58,299 nt of DNA from Acanthaster planci (Eukaryota; Echinodermata; Asteroidea; Valvatida; Acanthasteridae). Numbering within the stretch: position 1 is the first letter of the stretch; each line of letters opens with the position of its first letter. The stretch covers positions 109,801-168,099 of the forward strand of contig NW_019091446.1 of assembly GCF_001949145.1 (NCBI RefSeq), written 5' to 3'. A model generated the notes under the pieces. The model worked only from the letters and a program-made list of their open reading frames with translations. It was not told the DNA's origin and did no database searches. Both the position numbers and the translations under genes were made by a program. Shown here piece after piece: positions 26,401-41,400 of the stretch.

Positions 26401-29400
26401 CTATTGTTTCTTCTTCAGTAGAAAGAAGAATCAGTGCTTCATTGCTATTACTGAATATTGTAAGTCTCATCAAGACACTTCAAGACTAGTCTCATCATTT
26501 TCTGAAATGTGAGGGTATTAAAAGAAAAGTTAATCTAGCACTGACAAAAAGAATTAAATAACATGCAATGTTTGGCATGTATTTTGTAGTACACTACACA
26601 TTACGTCATGTTTTAATTAAGGATAAGGTCTTAGTCTTGGAACTCCAGGTCTAGGCCTTGGATCATCTGGTCTTGACTACAACACTGACTTTTATCACTA
26701 GCCACTTGCCACTGTGTGTAAAGATGACAGGGATTTATTCAGTTGTGTTATGATGCTTAACAATTACTGAATGTTTCACACTGTGCCTACTGTCCATAAA
26801 TCTTACCATTTAGTCATTAGTGCATTCACAAACTTACTCTTTGGCATTGAGGTCACAGTGAGTAACAAATGGTAGGTTGTAGTAACGAAGTCTCCTGCCA
26901 GCAGCACTGTGCAAAGCTGTCCATCCCCTTCTGACACTAAGAATGATAGAGTATCATTGCATCAGTTAAACCTCTCACCATGTAACAGTCACAAGTATTC
27001 AAATATTTATTTACTGACCCACTGCTACAGCAAAAAGAACTTCATGCATAATGTACTGTTTGACCAATTTTGACCGATCAGTGAGCAAGTTCAGTATTCC
27101 CACAGCGCAAGCCCAAAATGACACACATCTTAGGGTATACACGAGCAGCATTACACATACATGAGGTCTACCCTAGCACGCAAAATGAGTCATTTGTCAA
27201 CCCAGGCCTGTTTGTGGAATTTAATTCCTTTTGAAAGGTATATCATGTCACATTCATTTATATGACAATCCCTACCTTGAAACAATTCTGGATCAACAGA
27301 AGAAGTTGAAAAATGAAAAAAATTGATTTGGGGCATTTTACTCAGAAACTCTTTTTCAAATGAAAATTTGACAAATGCCTGAGTTTGCTTGATCGCATCA
27401 CATATGCCCTTTTTTCCCCAAAAATATACTCCCACAATAATCAAGTTAATTTCTGATGCTCCAGTTCGATACCATATTTGACAACGTGGTGTTTGTATTT
27501 CTTAACCTATTTTAAACATCTGAACTGGTTTACTTCGCCAAATACATATAATAAAAAGGAAACACATTTATAAACAAATCAATGGCACACCAAACAGCAT
27601 TTCTGCAGGAGCTTCATTCAAGGTTATCGGTTGGCTGTGCCTCAGGAATGAGATCAAGGAATAAAGAAAAATCAACAAAACAAGTAATAGAGGGGTTGTC
27701 ACCATAGCAACAAAATACCTTGACTTTCCAGGGCTTTCAACAGCTTGGAAAGTCTGAGTTTTCTCCCAAATGGCTAGGATTACATGAACCCTGCATGTTT
27801 CTCCTTAATCTTTTAAACTAATGATGTGATATTTTAAATCCTCTTATATTTCATTATTCTAATCTAATTCTAGGTTTCATGTGTCTAACAAAAGGAAATC
27901 AAAGTGAATCAATCTTTTATTTAAAGGATGAACTTTTATTGTCTTTTTTCTATTACTTTGCACTTTTTGATGACACTTTTATCATTCTCCTTTTTTCTAT
28001 TGTACCACATACAAGTTGGCCTCTGGGCCAAGACTGTGCTGTACTACAACATATAACCAAAGTTAAATTTGAATTTTTTTTCTTTTTTGATGAGAGCAAC
28101 ACAGTACTTGGCAACATCTGCATGACAAAAAACCCTCCACAATCCTGAGTTTTGGTGAAGCAAAAGGCCTGAAAAATCACACTTCAGGTACCTACTACCC
28201 AGAATAAATTCAAAACTTACTGCAGGGGTGCTTCAAAACACCAGTAACTGAAATACTGCCTGCAGGTTTGGGAGTTGATAACAAGCTGTTTCAGATGCTC
28301 GTTAGTCATGTACTGGTAGGTAATGTTGAATTCCAGGCTGGGTAGGTGAACATCGCGTACAAGAGTTCTGGGAGCAAAGTTATGCTCAATAGTAGTCTCT
28401 GCCTTTCCAGATCTAAAAGGAGAAGAAAATTAACACACAATGCATAAATAAGAATTATAAAGGTTGCTGTTGAAAGTTTTATTTCAAAAATGGCATTTGA
28501 ATAGAATTAACCAGTAACACCACATGAACCAGAATGTGGTGTGGCAACTTTTGGGTACTTTAACATGAATGCAATACACTATGTATAAGAAAGGGTCATT
28601 CATTCTGTTTTCATCTCAAGGTGAGTCAAGCATATGCCAGAGGGAAGCGATAACAGCTTGTGTACCCTTTGTGCAGAATGAAATATGATGACTGCAAGTC
28701 CACTAGATATTCTTCTGATGAAGCCCTTGGACTAAAGCCAAATAGCAAGCTGTATTCCAATGAACTGTGCTAAAAGAATCCCTTTGTTGCCATTCATCCT
28801 GTTACTTCATTGTGACTGGACATCTAGCTGATTGGACTAGTGCAGAGAGTTGTTACTGGATTTGTGGTAGACTCAACAACAGCTCTCAGTTTGGCAAATA
28901 TCTTATCAGTATACTAATTAAAAACTGCTTCATCATTGCGTATAACCTGCTGGTTCCTCAGGAATACAGGTTGGTTGCAAAATGGTGGCACTATTTAAAA
29001 ATGAAACCCCAATTATCACCTGTAAGTGCAGTTGACATAAGTTGCATTCAGTGGCCCTGGTCCATCCAAGTCTAGTACCTTGACTCCAGAATCCTGATCT
29101 CCAGAGTGGTACAGGTGGGTACAACTTTCTTTGTACATCGCTTGATGTACAAAGGGAGTACATGGGAGTAGAAATACATTATAAATTAAATATTCATTCA
29201 AATAAGAAGAGTTTAATAAGAGGGATTCATGGAGTCAGGAAGAATTAAGGTTGACGGGAGACATGCTTAAGTAAAAATGCCCTAGAGTTTATAGGGAAGG
29301 AAAAATGCAATTAAGATTTTTTAAAAACAGTCTGCTAGTATTCTAATTATGCCATAAATTAGAATTTGCATTTCCCAGAGTGACAAGTGAGGGCTTAGCT

Positions 29401-32400
29401 TTTCACTGTGATCTCGGCATTCAGTATCATCTTATTAGGCCTATTTTGTACATATGCTGTATTGTTACGCTACAGTCCAGTTGCACTGTAAATGAAGAGT
29501 TGTAGAAATACCTGGTGTGTGGGAAGTGCTAGAATCCAGGGAACAGTTTCTGGAGAAGACTTGAAAGCCATTAGTTCATAAACAAGGCACTGCTTGTGCT
29601 TCACTTAGGAAGTTAAAGAATTTCATCAGAATGACAAGAGCTTGTGAAAAGTCAGCTGTTGGTAAGGTCTACAGGCCTGGTCACATCATCGTCATATTCT
29701 AATAATAATACTCACAGTAACTGCACATTGCTCCAACATAACCAGTGCCTTCACAGTTACACCTCGTCCCTCCACTGGCGTGACTGCAAGTCCCTCCGTG
29801 TTGACAGACAAACTCACCAGCAGCACACGGATTGGAAACAGGACAGTTGTCCAGTATCACGCCATTAGCTGCAGCAGTACCCAAAACCTGTGTGGCTATG
29901 ATCTCCTTCTCTTGAAGAACGATGTGACGAACACAGCCCTTTATACCTGATAAATTGAATGAATTCAAATAGAAGAACAATCGCGATGTGTTATCTTTTA
30001 CAGAGACAGTCAACCACTGGTACTGTGGCACCAAAACACTTTACAGAGATAGAATTAACATTTTTATACTCCTGGTACTACACAGCAAATGCCCTTTGAA
30101 AAAAAGAAATTTTTGTACTTGAAGACGAAGGTGGAAGATCTTATGCAAGATTCCTGGAAATACATGGAATGACAAAATAACTTGTATCATCGTTATCCAT
30201 CTTGCAAAACTTTTCATGTCCTAACTGCTTGTGAAATATTTTGTCCAAGTTCCAAATTCAAATTCAATTTGGAATATTAAATTAAAATTCTCCCCTTCTC
30301 ACTACAATACAATGCAATTCGCAAACTCTCTTAAATCCATCAAAATATGACCTCTAGTCCCCACTTACATCCCTCAGAATATCCAATCTTGATCACCTGG
30401 CATGGGCCCAATCTTGAGGGATTTTATTACTCTCTTTTTGATCAAAGTACATACATATAAGCACATGGATACATTCCCTGATATGGACTATATAAGAACT
30501 GACTATTATTATTATTATATTCCAAGATGTGACAGTTATTAACCCCTTGACGTCGGGACTTTTTTCTAAAAGCCGACTCCGAGAATTCCAGCTTAGCTTG
30601 ACCATGAAGGCCACATGCCAAACCGCAAATTCTCGGTTTGTGGCCCTGTGTGCTCTCCACGCTTTGATTTACGCCGCGAAAAGGCTCATTGTTCGGTGGC
30701 ATACAACTCTACTCACGCTTCCACATTCCCGTTGCCTCTTTTCAAAGAGGGGACTATCGTGAAGCTGGTGATTATGATGCAAAATCAGCCTTTTCATTTC
30801 TGGACTACACACAAAGACCAATTACCATATACACAAGAGCAAGGGTCTGCCTTCTTTCACCGTGTTCGCTTGAGCGTGGGCCGAGAATAATAGCTGAAAA
30901 GAGGGCAGAGGGATCTCAATTTTTACAGCGGCTCTCACCACTTCCCGGTGAGAAGGGGTTAATAAAGTGAACACGGGCAGTGATCACCGTGTGCTACTTT
31001 GCAAGATAAAGATAAATTTTACTAGACTGGAAAGAATTAAATTGATGAAAACAAAATGCAAGAAAGTAAATCAAGAAAACCTAGCAGTGAAGAAAGAGAC
31101 TTTCCAACTTGAGCTTCAAAATAACTTCGAGGTTCTAAAGGTAGAAGATGACGACCTGGACAAATGGAACAGTGAGTTTGTCAAAATTCTGCATGAGAGT
31201 GCTCTTGAGACAGCAAGGGAGGAAAAGATGAAACAAGAATATAAAACCTATCGGATATTACCAAAATGCTCACAGAGAACAGGAGAAACATGGAGAGGGA
31301 TTGAATTAGAACCCAAAATGTGGAGTATATCAAAACATGTAAAACAGAAAGAAAATTACAGAAGATATCAGAAAATACAACACCCATCAGATTAGAGACT
31401 ATAGAGAATAACAGGAGCCTGAAGAGGGTTAAAAAACAACAGGAAAACAGAAGGTTACAGTGTTACTGGACAGGGAGGGCAAGGAAAAGGGATCAAGACC
31501 TAATTACTCAGAGGATTGAGGAGTTTTATGAAGAGCTCATCCATAGTGAACAAACAGCTGAATTGTATATAGAAAGGGGCTGCAGAAGAAATACCAGATA
31601 GGTTGGGGGTCAAGTATGCACCTCAACACATGAAGAGAGGGAAAGCTCCAGGATCAGACAAAAATCTAATTGATACTCTAAAGGAAAGGGAGGATGTCAT
31701 CACAGAAGAACTAGCAAAGCAATTTAAAGGAAAAGTTACAGCTGAATGGAAGGAGGCAAACATAATCATACTTTACAAGGCGGGAGATAAGAAAGACCTA
31801 AAGAACTACAGAGCAAACAGTTAGCTTTCAAATAACTACAAACTTTTCACCAGAATTTTGATCACTAGACTGGAAAATATACTGGACAGCAACCAACCGA
31901 GAAAATAAGCAGGTTGCAGAAGCAGTTACTCAACTCCATGTATCAACCACATTCATACCATAAGCCAGCTCACAGAGAAATGTCAGGAATACAATAAACC
32001 TCTGGGCATGTCTTTCATCGACTATGAGAAAGCCTTCGACTCATCAGTTGAAACAAAGTCAGTATTAGAGGCATTAAAGCAACAGGGAATATAAAACTTG
32101 AACATCTAGAAGTACTGAAGGATATTTATGCCAACTGCACTATTACAGTCACTCCTCGTAAAAAGGATTAAAATCAAGAAAGGCACCAACATATTCCATT
32201 TTCTGAAATGGGATGAAAGAGGAATTAACATCAATGGAGAAGTAATTAACCATCTGAGATTTGCAAACGATATTGTCCTTATAAGAGAGAGCCTAAGTGA
32301 AATACAGGAAATGCTCTACCTTGCAGATGCCAGCAAATGATGAGGACTGAAAATGAACATGATGAAAACAAAGACAATGAGAAACACACTAGAGCTAAAA

Positions 32401-35400
32401 AGATCTGTCAAAATCAATGAAAACACAATTTCAGAAGTCGATGAATACATCTACTGTAACGGTTCCTGGGACTCTGGAGGAAGGAAAACAGGGACAAAGA
32501 TTTCGTCAGAATGAAAAGGGTCAATATAAAGACGTTCAAAGAAGGATTAAATTGGGTTGGTGCCAAAATGGAAAGTTGAGTAACATCACGAGAGGAGATA
32601 TTCCATTATGCCTGAAAAGGAAGGAGTTTGAACAGTGCATAATTCCATCAAAGACCTATGGAGCAGAAACCTGGGCACTGACAGCCAAATTGAAAGAGCA
32701 AATAGCTGCAGCACAACATGACATACAGAGGAATATGCTTGGTGTACATATAAAGATAGAAAGACAAATGACTGGGTAACAGAACAAACCACAATTCAAA
32801 ACAATTTGGGAATCCTTAAATACAGTAAGTGGCGATGGGCAGGACACCTGAGTAGGAGAAAAGATAACAGATGCAGCTCAATCATAACATCATGGAGACC
32901 TACATGTATGGACGGCAAAAGGAACAGAGGCAGACAGAGAGCGAGCTGGCGAGATGACCTACATGTAGACAGATATTGGGGTACTATCCATTAGAGACAG
33001 GGTAAATTGGCACTGGCATGCTGAGGCTTTGGTCCAGCAATGGACAGATAACAGCTAACGATGATGATCGATGATGATGAATAGAACTGAATTATTTTCA
33101 GATGGTTTCACCCGGTTATCCTACCCACATTTTTTCTTCAAAATATCCTGCCTGACTGAATTCAACTTTGAATACTTCACGTGACTACAATCCATAGTAC
33201 TGACCTGTTCCTTGTCCTCTCCATCCTCCTCCTAGATACAGCGAGGAGCTTGCTGATAACTGGTGGGAATATGTAAACTCCAAATTCCTACCATCCACTA
33301 CAAATGAGCAGACCCTGCAACAAATCACAAGATAGCATTTCAAGCAGGTGGATATGAACTAAATGCTTTACATGTATCCCTGCAATAAACCTCGACTCCC
33401 AGTACTCTCAATAACATACCATTGGCCATTATCCTAAGCAACTGGCAAGGGCAATATTGCATTAATTACCACAGCACAAAAAGACAACAACCAGTGTTTT
33501 ATATTGTAAGGTACCTGGTTATCCATCTCTTGTTAATGCACAGTTCCAGTTTTTTTTATTCACTCACCCATCTCTAAGATGAAGTGCCACTCTATGCCAT
33601 CTTGTATCATTAACGCCAGGGCTGGTCTTGAGTGTAGTGCGTGACAAACGTTGTCCAGGAGCTGTGCCGATATCCAGGTGTAAAAGTAGGGCTGTATCAA
33701 TCAGCTCCATCTTAAAAAGGTTTGAAAAAGTCAAAGTTTTGAATATGTGTATTGATGAAATGCAGTCATGTGCAAAAGAAGGTTGTAAACACATATTGTA
33801 TTGTCCACTTATTTTGAATACCAGGCACATGTTCAACTGACACAAGCCTTTTTGCATATTACATTGTGTTCAAAAGTAACTGGTAATTGAATCAGACCTG
33901 GCATACACACTTTACCAACTCATTTCCAAAGCAAGAGACTCTAGTGACCCTTAAAGACTACTTCAATGACATTCTTGGTGAAAAAAGGTTCAAATTCTTT
34001 AAAATATACATTTGAAATGCTTGCTCTAGATTTTGCAATATGCATGTATGATTTGAGTTACACTTCACCACTGCCTGTCATGTGCATGTACAATGCATGT
34101 GTAGTTTAATTCTGGAAAAGAACTGTCACTGAATTGGCAGAGTTGTCACCTGAAGAATGAAAATGTGCGAAATTATTTTTAGTCAACTTTCCAACATTTA
34201 ATAACCTTTATTTTACTTTGGCAACATTTGACAACAAAGATATAAATACATTTTAAGTCTCAAAAAATAACATGTTTTTCAACTTCAACATGGAATAAAT
34301 TCCTCGGTAACTGTCTTCACCTATGTTTTGATGGGTTATACACTGTATTTCTCATATGTCAACTCACCCTCAATCTGCCTTCCAACTTCTTGTCGACGTC
34401 TAGCAATACCAGCATGACCAGTCCATCACCTTGATCTGTCTTCAGGTCAAACCTGTCAACAAGATACAAATACTACTGCAAGTTTTCCTGAATCTGATTA
34501 CTAAATATGACATATTTTCACTATCAACTCCACGAAAATCAAAGCTTAGAATTTAGAGTCTGATAGGTTGATCAAAGTGGATTCCCTGGCAACAAAAAAT
34601 AGCAAGGCTGACTCTCTAAATCAGAGGATATGCATCTCCATGGACATCCACTGAGGATGGGAAACCCTTTGGTCAGTTTGTCCAAAATTACAGTAACACA
34701 AAAATTACTAGAACATACAAAAAATGTTCCACTCCATAAACGTTTAATCGTATACTCAGTCAGTGAGAATAGGCCCCCCCCAAAAGTCTCCGGTTTCTGG
34801 TCAGCGAGTGCGTCACCATAGACCAGCTCATCAGCAAAATAAGAAAGGGGTTTTTTGGTATAAAACGATGTCCAAAAGCAGCCAAACTTGCTTAATTGAC
34901 TGAAATCCTGCTACTGTGTAGTTTTAATGTGTTTTTGATGGGGTACAGTTGAGTAATATGTACAGTAAAGTAGTTCCTATACACTGAGTCGAGCACTCTT
35001 TTTCAGATGACATCATTTCAGTATTATTCATTTACATTTGGGAACCAGACAAATGAGGTGGTCTTATGTCCTGTGTACATGTACAAGCTGAAAATGCTAT
35101 TAAGCAGTAAAAGTGCGGGACCCAGTCTATTTTAGTGTTGGTAGAGGCCAGAGTTACGTGCGCATGCAGTCGCAATGGACATCGAGCGTTATCGTACATT
35201 ATTTCCAGAAAAAAAGTGAGGGGCAAAAAAGTGTTGCAGCACCACTTTTGGAGCCAGAAATTGAAGACTTTTGGGGGGCCTAATGGCTGCACCATTGAAA
35301 TTACCAAAATGTTCCACTGCACAAGAAAAGGCAGAGAGGAATGGAACATGCCATTGGCCACATCATGAAATTTGTTTTGTTTTACACTACACCAGCTAAA

Positions 35401-38400
35401 AAACAGAATATATCACAGCATCACAGGTACTCACGGGTTCAGAATTTCCCTTTGACTACTAAATATTTTGCAACATTTAATCTTCCACCAAACGAAATTA
35501 TTCTTTCTACTGTGAAAACATTGTTCATTTGATACAACACGTGAATAAATCCTGTTTATATACAAGCTGCTGTTTACTGTCTCAGCTTGAAGTAAAAGGG
35601 GTGCACAAAGTTTTCCAAGCCTTAATTGAAATTTTGTCTGAGTTAAAGAGCTGTAACTGTGCCTGTTACATGCGTGTGCAGTCCAGCGGTATATTTAGAG
35701 GGTCGCACCACTGAAATTATGGTATAAATCAATTGAAAGTGATCAATAACATATACACCAAATAGAAGTGACAGAGATTTATTCCAGTGATGTAAATAAT
35801 GCAATGACATGTTATTGAAATCTACCAATGAGATAACAGGGACTGATCCAGGCACTGTGTGAATGACTAATTACATGATATTCAGGCTTCCATTCTTCCA
35901 TCCATCCAGGATAAGATTGGACTGATGAGATGGGAATGTTATGGGTGGATAGCCAACCGGTCGACACTGCTTGACAGGATCTCCACCATGGAACCTCACC
36001 CCAGAAATATTCATATACAGTGCTTCAAGGACATTGTATCTGTCAATATAGATCTCTCGTAAGCAGCCAACAAAATTGGCTGGTTCATCAAGACCTGCGG
36101 AGGAGTAGGAGAAAAAAAAAGACACACTCAAGATGGGAAACAATCTGGAAATCCTGAGGCAAACTCCTTTTTTTCCAAAATCTGAAAGTCCAGAAGATTC
36201 TGAAAGAAATCTCAGCCCAAGAGAGATCAACCAAGGTACCACCACACTACATGCATTATCTTAACAGGTCAATATGATATCATCCCTCTGTTCATTACTT
36301 GCTGCTGGATCCCATTGTATTCTCCATAGACTTGTTCCAGTAAAAATCTGTTGGATCGGGGGTCGCAGGTTCAAATCCCATTCAATTTCTTTGTTCCTCT
36401 TTACAACTAGTCAGTTTTTTATTTAATGGTTCAGTTGATGACTTGTGTTTAAAAAGCCATTTTCTCTTGAGCATCCCCATTCTTTCACTTTCCAGGTTCC
36501 ATTATTTGTGTGGGGCGTGATCACTGGCTATACCTGTTTGCATTCTGACTGGCAGCCCCCAAAAGATATTGACAAATAGGAAAAACCACCAACTGTAGCG
36601 CTGAGTAATTCAGTGGAAGAGCGACAGTACGGTGTCCCGGAAGTCAAATAATAGGTACAAATCCTGCTCCAGTCAATTTCTTTGTGCCTCTTTATACTTG
36701 AAATCTATTACTCAACATGCAAGTAACAGTGAACTTAGCTGGGCACTATTGGAGTCAACAAGTCACTACAAGAAGACATATAGGTCACTGAGGAACTGAA
36801 TTAATGCCGAGTACGTTGGACTCAGCCAATAACAATTAACTGTGCACTGCAGTTGATCTGTGTTTCTGTTGGATTTGTCTTTTGGCAACAGGAAAGTAAG
36901 ACATAATTGAATTCTAATCATTTTTACATGTCACCGGCAACTCCGACTTTTGGATTGTGAGAGGGAAACTCACAGAAGTCACTGTCTGATTCTAGCAAGG
37001 AAGTCCAAGTCACCCAGATTTGTGAGTAATTACCTGGGTATCCATTCAGGTTCTGACCACCACCTATCAGTGCTGGACCTCCAAAATGGAAGAGACCAGT
37101 CCCATCAGCTACCTCCTGATGGTAGCTCCGCCCATCCAGCTGAACCTCCAAGTTCTTGCCATTGTGGATGAAGGTCACATAGTGCCATCTTACCAGTTAC
37201 ACAGACATGAAAGTAAAAAAGATCAAAATCACGATGGGAATGTCATAAATCACAATAATGAGTTAGAACACACAACTTACAGTGTACATTGGAATAACTT
37301 GGGCGTTGGAACAACATGTCTATGCCTGGAGTGTTGTTTCTTGCACAGCTAGTATTTGCATGACTGAAACTGTTATACAGGTAAAAATTCTCTCAAAAGA
37401 ATTACACTTTGAAATGGACAGCGTATAGATTAACAAAGTGTATGTTTACCACCTGGCTCTTTGAGGGATTCCAACTTGTTGAAATATTATCAAAATAAAG
37501 ACACAATTCAATAATAGAGATGAAATATAGAGAGAACTGTGTAGATTTTGGGAAGCAGTAGTGTTGCTTGGTATTGTCAAATAAAATATGCACAAAATAC
37601 TATAAATGGTTTACGCAATTCCTATGTAGATACACGTTTTACTTTACAACGTTCTGTTCTCTTTGGGAAAAACAGGTTTTGTGTTCCCAACTGACAGTTT
37701 CAATAAAGCGAATGCACACATAATTTATTGCTTTTGTAAGAATTCGGAAGGCTTGTTCATGATCCAAAACACTCTTCTGTCTCCAGAAAGGTGGTCTCAA
37801 TGTACATCGTAATTTATTCCGATATTTGAAACATTGAACAAGGCTGACACTTTTGATGTTACCTTCAGTAAACCTCACCTGTCATCATTAACAGCAGGTT
37901 GGCCTTCAAACTGGAAGGTATTGAGAGAGCTACCCAGTTTGACGTTCACCACTAAACGACCCTTCTTCAAGGAAACAGTTAAGTAGGTCTGAACGGGCAC
38001 TACCCCACTGGCATATAACAATGTCCCAACTAGTTGTTCTCTTCCCACCTACATGGATAACCAGGAAAAGCCAAACAAAATATTTCTAACAACCGTCACA
38101 AGTCCTACACTATTAAGGCCAGTTCATACTTCAAGGAAATGCAAAGGTAAACTCACTGAACTTGAAAACTCTTTGGACAGAGTTCATTTGAACAATGACA
38201 GGGTTCAAAACATCCACATTTGTTGGCAAGTGTACACTCAGACTGAATGTATGTATTGATTAGGAAAGCAAGTAACCCACGATGTTTGTACATCGGTAAC
38301 TGTGTCACGTTTCCTTCTCAAGACTTTGTGAAATGTATTTGCCCTTCCCAGCACCCTGCAAGGGTGATGGGAGGGAGTAAAAATATTATTGACCACCGTG

Positions 38401-41400
38401 TGGTCACAATGAGTAATACCTGCCTGGTATCCAGCTTCCATGTATGCAACAAATATACACAAAGTCTGTTGTAAACCATAGTTTCAGCAGTATACTGGCG
38501 CATAGAATTGCAGTGAAGAGAATTTATGTCTGCTCTGCATTTGGGGTTTCTCCTTACATGTATGCTCCCACTGCAATCATCCACCACAAAGTCATGAATG
38601 GAAGCATGATATACATGTAGGTGCAAAATCTATGATGAACAAGAATGTACTTAGTTGACAACTCAGCATTTGCAGACATGCTCCATAAACTCTGTGTAAC
38701 TTTGGCCTGTGCCACGCTTTGTGGCATGCAAGAATCATAGTTGTGATTGTACTGTTGACAGGTTGCTTACGTTTGACAACATGCTACCAATCACTGTTTA
38801 AGGAATCACAACTATTTCTTACAGGATTTTCATGGGCTGTGTGTGCTGAAAGTAAATTCTTAATTTCGATAGATATCTTTGGGACTGCTCTGGCACAGGT
38901 CTAACTAAGCAAGAAAACCAAGCAACTTTAATTACTTCTCTTCATTTGACCCGAAGCAAAGGTATTTATTTGTCCTTATTTGTTCTTGGTAAGCAAATTA
39001 AACACACTAAGATGCATAAGGGGGTGCCCTTGACCTCTAAAATGGCAACAGTGCATCAGACACATTGGTCCTTCATGACCGTCACAGCTACATTCAGTAC
39101 AAACGTGTACTACGTGTATATCTTCATTTCTTTAGGCGTCATCCCCAAATTGACTAAGCGTTCCACAACGCGGACATTTCACGGAATCACAGAGAGCACG
39201 CTTGTGCCTGCCAAACAAAAGAGCCGTTAGCAACCTGGCAGCTCCACGGACGGAATGCAATATGCAAGCTTTATGCAAATTACGAACCTCATGAATACGC
39301 CCGATCGTCTGCGTATCGGCCGGCAATCTTTGGCAAAGCAAATCCCTTGGAATTAGCATGTGGCCGAGTTTCCACTGACCGACCGGTCGACGTCCAGTTA
39401 GAATAAGATCAGCCGCCAACTTAAAAACCAACAAGGTTTTTTTTGTCTTAAGTCGGCAAGTTGCCCTGGTGGGAATTCTGAAATGGATGCATATGTTTAG
39501 GTACTGTGCAGGATTTGCATGTACTGCACTTTGCCAAAATTGACCATTTTGGGGTTTGTGACTTTACTTTATGTATCATTCAAGGGACTGTTTCAACTTT
39601 TGAGTACACAGCTCTGAGAAAAATCGAGAAAAATGCTGTTCTTTTTTACAATCGGAGGGCAACTCGTTTAAGTTTGTCTTGCAAAACACAATGGACCTCA
39701 GGACGTTCCGGCCTGCCAGGACAGTTCGATCTGGCCCTTAAGAAGGAAATTCTTTTTCCTTTGCTTTTCATGGTAATTGTGGTTGGCGAATTTACCTTCA
39801 ACTTTGTGTTTCGTCTTCAAAAATGCAACACTGAAAATTGTCAAACAACGATTCATCCTTCAGTGAGTTGACTGCTGCAGTACCACGGTGACTTCGCAAC
39901 CACACGTACCGTACATGTAATGTACACGTGCACAATTGACTACGTTCATGTACATGTACAGTTCGCTTTCAGGGCGGAAAGCTGTCTGACAATCATAAAA
40001 TAAGTCACAGCATACAAACATGCTGCCCTCAGAACAATTACTAGGTTTGTTCCGAGTTTAAAGTTTTAGGAGCATGAGATATACCTAGAAACACCCAGTC
40101 ATGTGGAGGAACGAAGAAAAGGGACCAGTGGCTAGACCACCTTTCAAGAGGGACAGCTAGTGCTGCAGCCAGATCAAGCCCAAAATTATAGAACATGGCA
40201 CTTTCGAACAAAACCAAACCTAACCACACATGCACTGGTCGGTTTGGATGTTTGGCTTTGACATGGCATGGTATTGATAGCAAACACAATGAGGGGGAAA
40301 AAAACAAGATTTTGCCAGGCGGAGCATACCAGCACTTCTGCGTGCGACGAGAGTGGGAGGACACGGGCCTAATAGGCCTAATCTTTCCTTTCATTTGGTC
40401 AAAATTGTAGTATTTATATGTTGTGATAGAATTTTGCCAGATCTCTAAGTTGTCTGCAGATTTAAAATAAAATGCCGTTATCCATTCGAAAAAAGACCGA
40501 TGGAAAATTCAAAATTGCAACTTGGTCACCCTCCTAGAAAAGAATGCTGTCTTGATACCAAGGTCCTTCAAATATATCAAATGCCACGTACAGTGTGGTA
40601 GTTGTATCTATTTTGTGAAAAAAAAATAACCAGAACACAATTCACTGGAAATCCAGTTTGATTTTATATCCTGTAAAGTAGGAAATTCCTGTTTGAGCAT
40701 ACTGTTTGCTGTTTTCACATATCCTACAATCCTTCTGTTGAGTCAAGTCTGGTATAAACATAACCGTTTGGGTCAACAAACTCATTCCGAAAATGTCACA
40801 CCGTTTGGGTCAGCAAACTCATTCGGAAAATGTCACACCGTTTGGGTCAGCAAACTCGTTCGGAAAATGTCACACCGCCTCTGAAGATAATATTCCATGG
40901 AATTGTAATGCCTCAATAAACTTTGGAAAAACAAAAACAAAATCTAAGTTGCTCATGGATATGGGATGAAAAACAAGATTCAATAATAGTATTAATGTAT
41001 CATTTATACACTGAAGTACTATGGCACGAGCTCCCAATATGTCTCAGTTTGCACTGACCATTGCACATGCATGTGTACAAAAACATGTACGTGTACGTAT
41101 ACACATGCATGCACATGTCCCAACAGGAACCGAAGTTTGGCAAAACATTTCTTAACGACTGTAACGACACCATCGTCTTTAATAAATGTTGAAACTGAAA
41201 AAGGGGGAACATCTTCTCAGCAGGACAGCTGTTGGTATTTGTGAGGTCCAGAGAAATCACGCTCATTCATGATGCTTTTTGTCGCCATGACAAAAGGGCA
41301 CACAGCCTCCCAGCTCATTAAACCCCTCACGCTTCAGCGCACACCTCCGTCGCATCTGCGGATTTCCCCCCTACTTAGCAATGTCAGACAGATCGGAAGA

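Noticed and set aside
27953-28180. Paired open frames on both strands in intron 14
   Set aside because: Driven by poly-T/poly-A tracts; no domain pattern.
36924-37033. Extension of exon 7 past 37034
   Set aside because: The frame stays open by chance after the donor CCCAG|GTAATT, while phase and LNS pattern continue in exon 8.
39132-39434. Minus-strand 100-codon frame with a CPRCG motif
   Set aside because: It begins in the transposon's inverted repeat, and the Cys motif is encoded by that repeat region; no related protein was recognised.
39506-39871. 121-codon plus-strand frame inside the Harbinger-like element
   Set aside because: No DDE or Myb-like motif is visible; probably chance.
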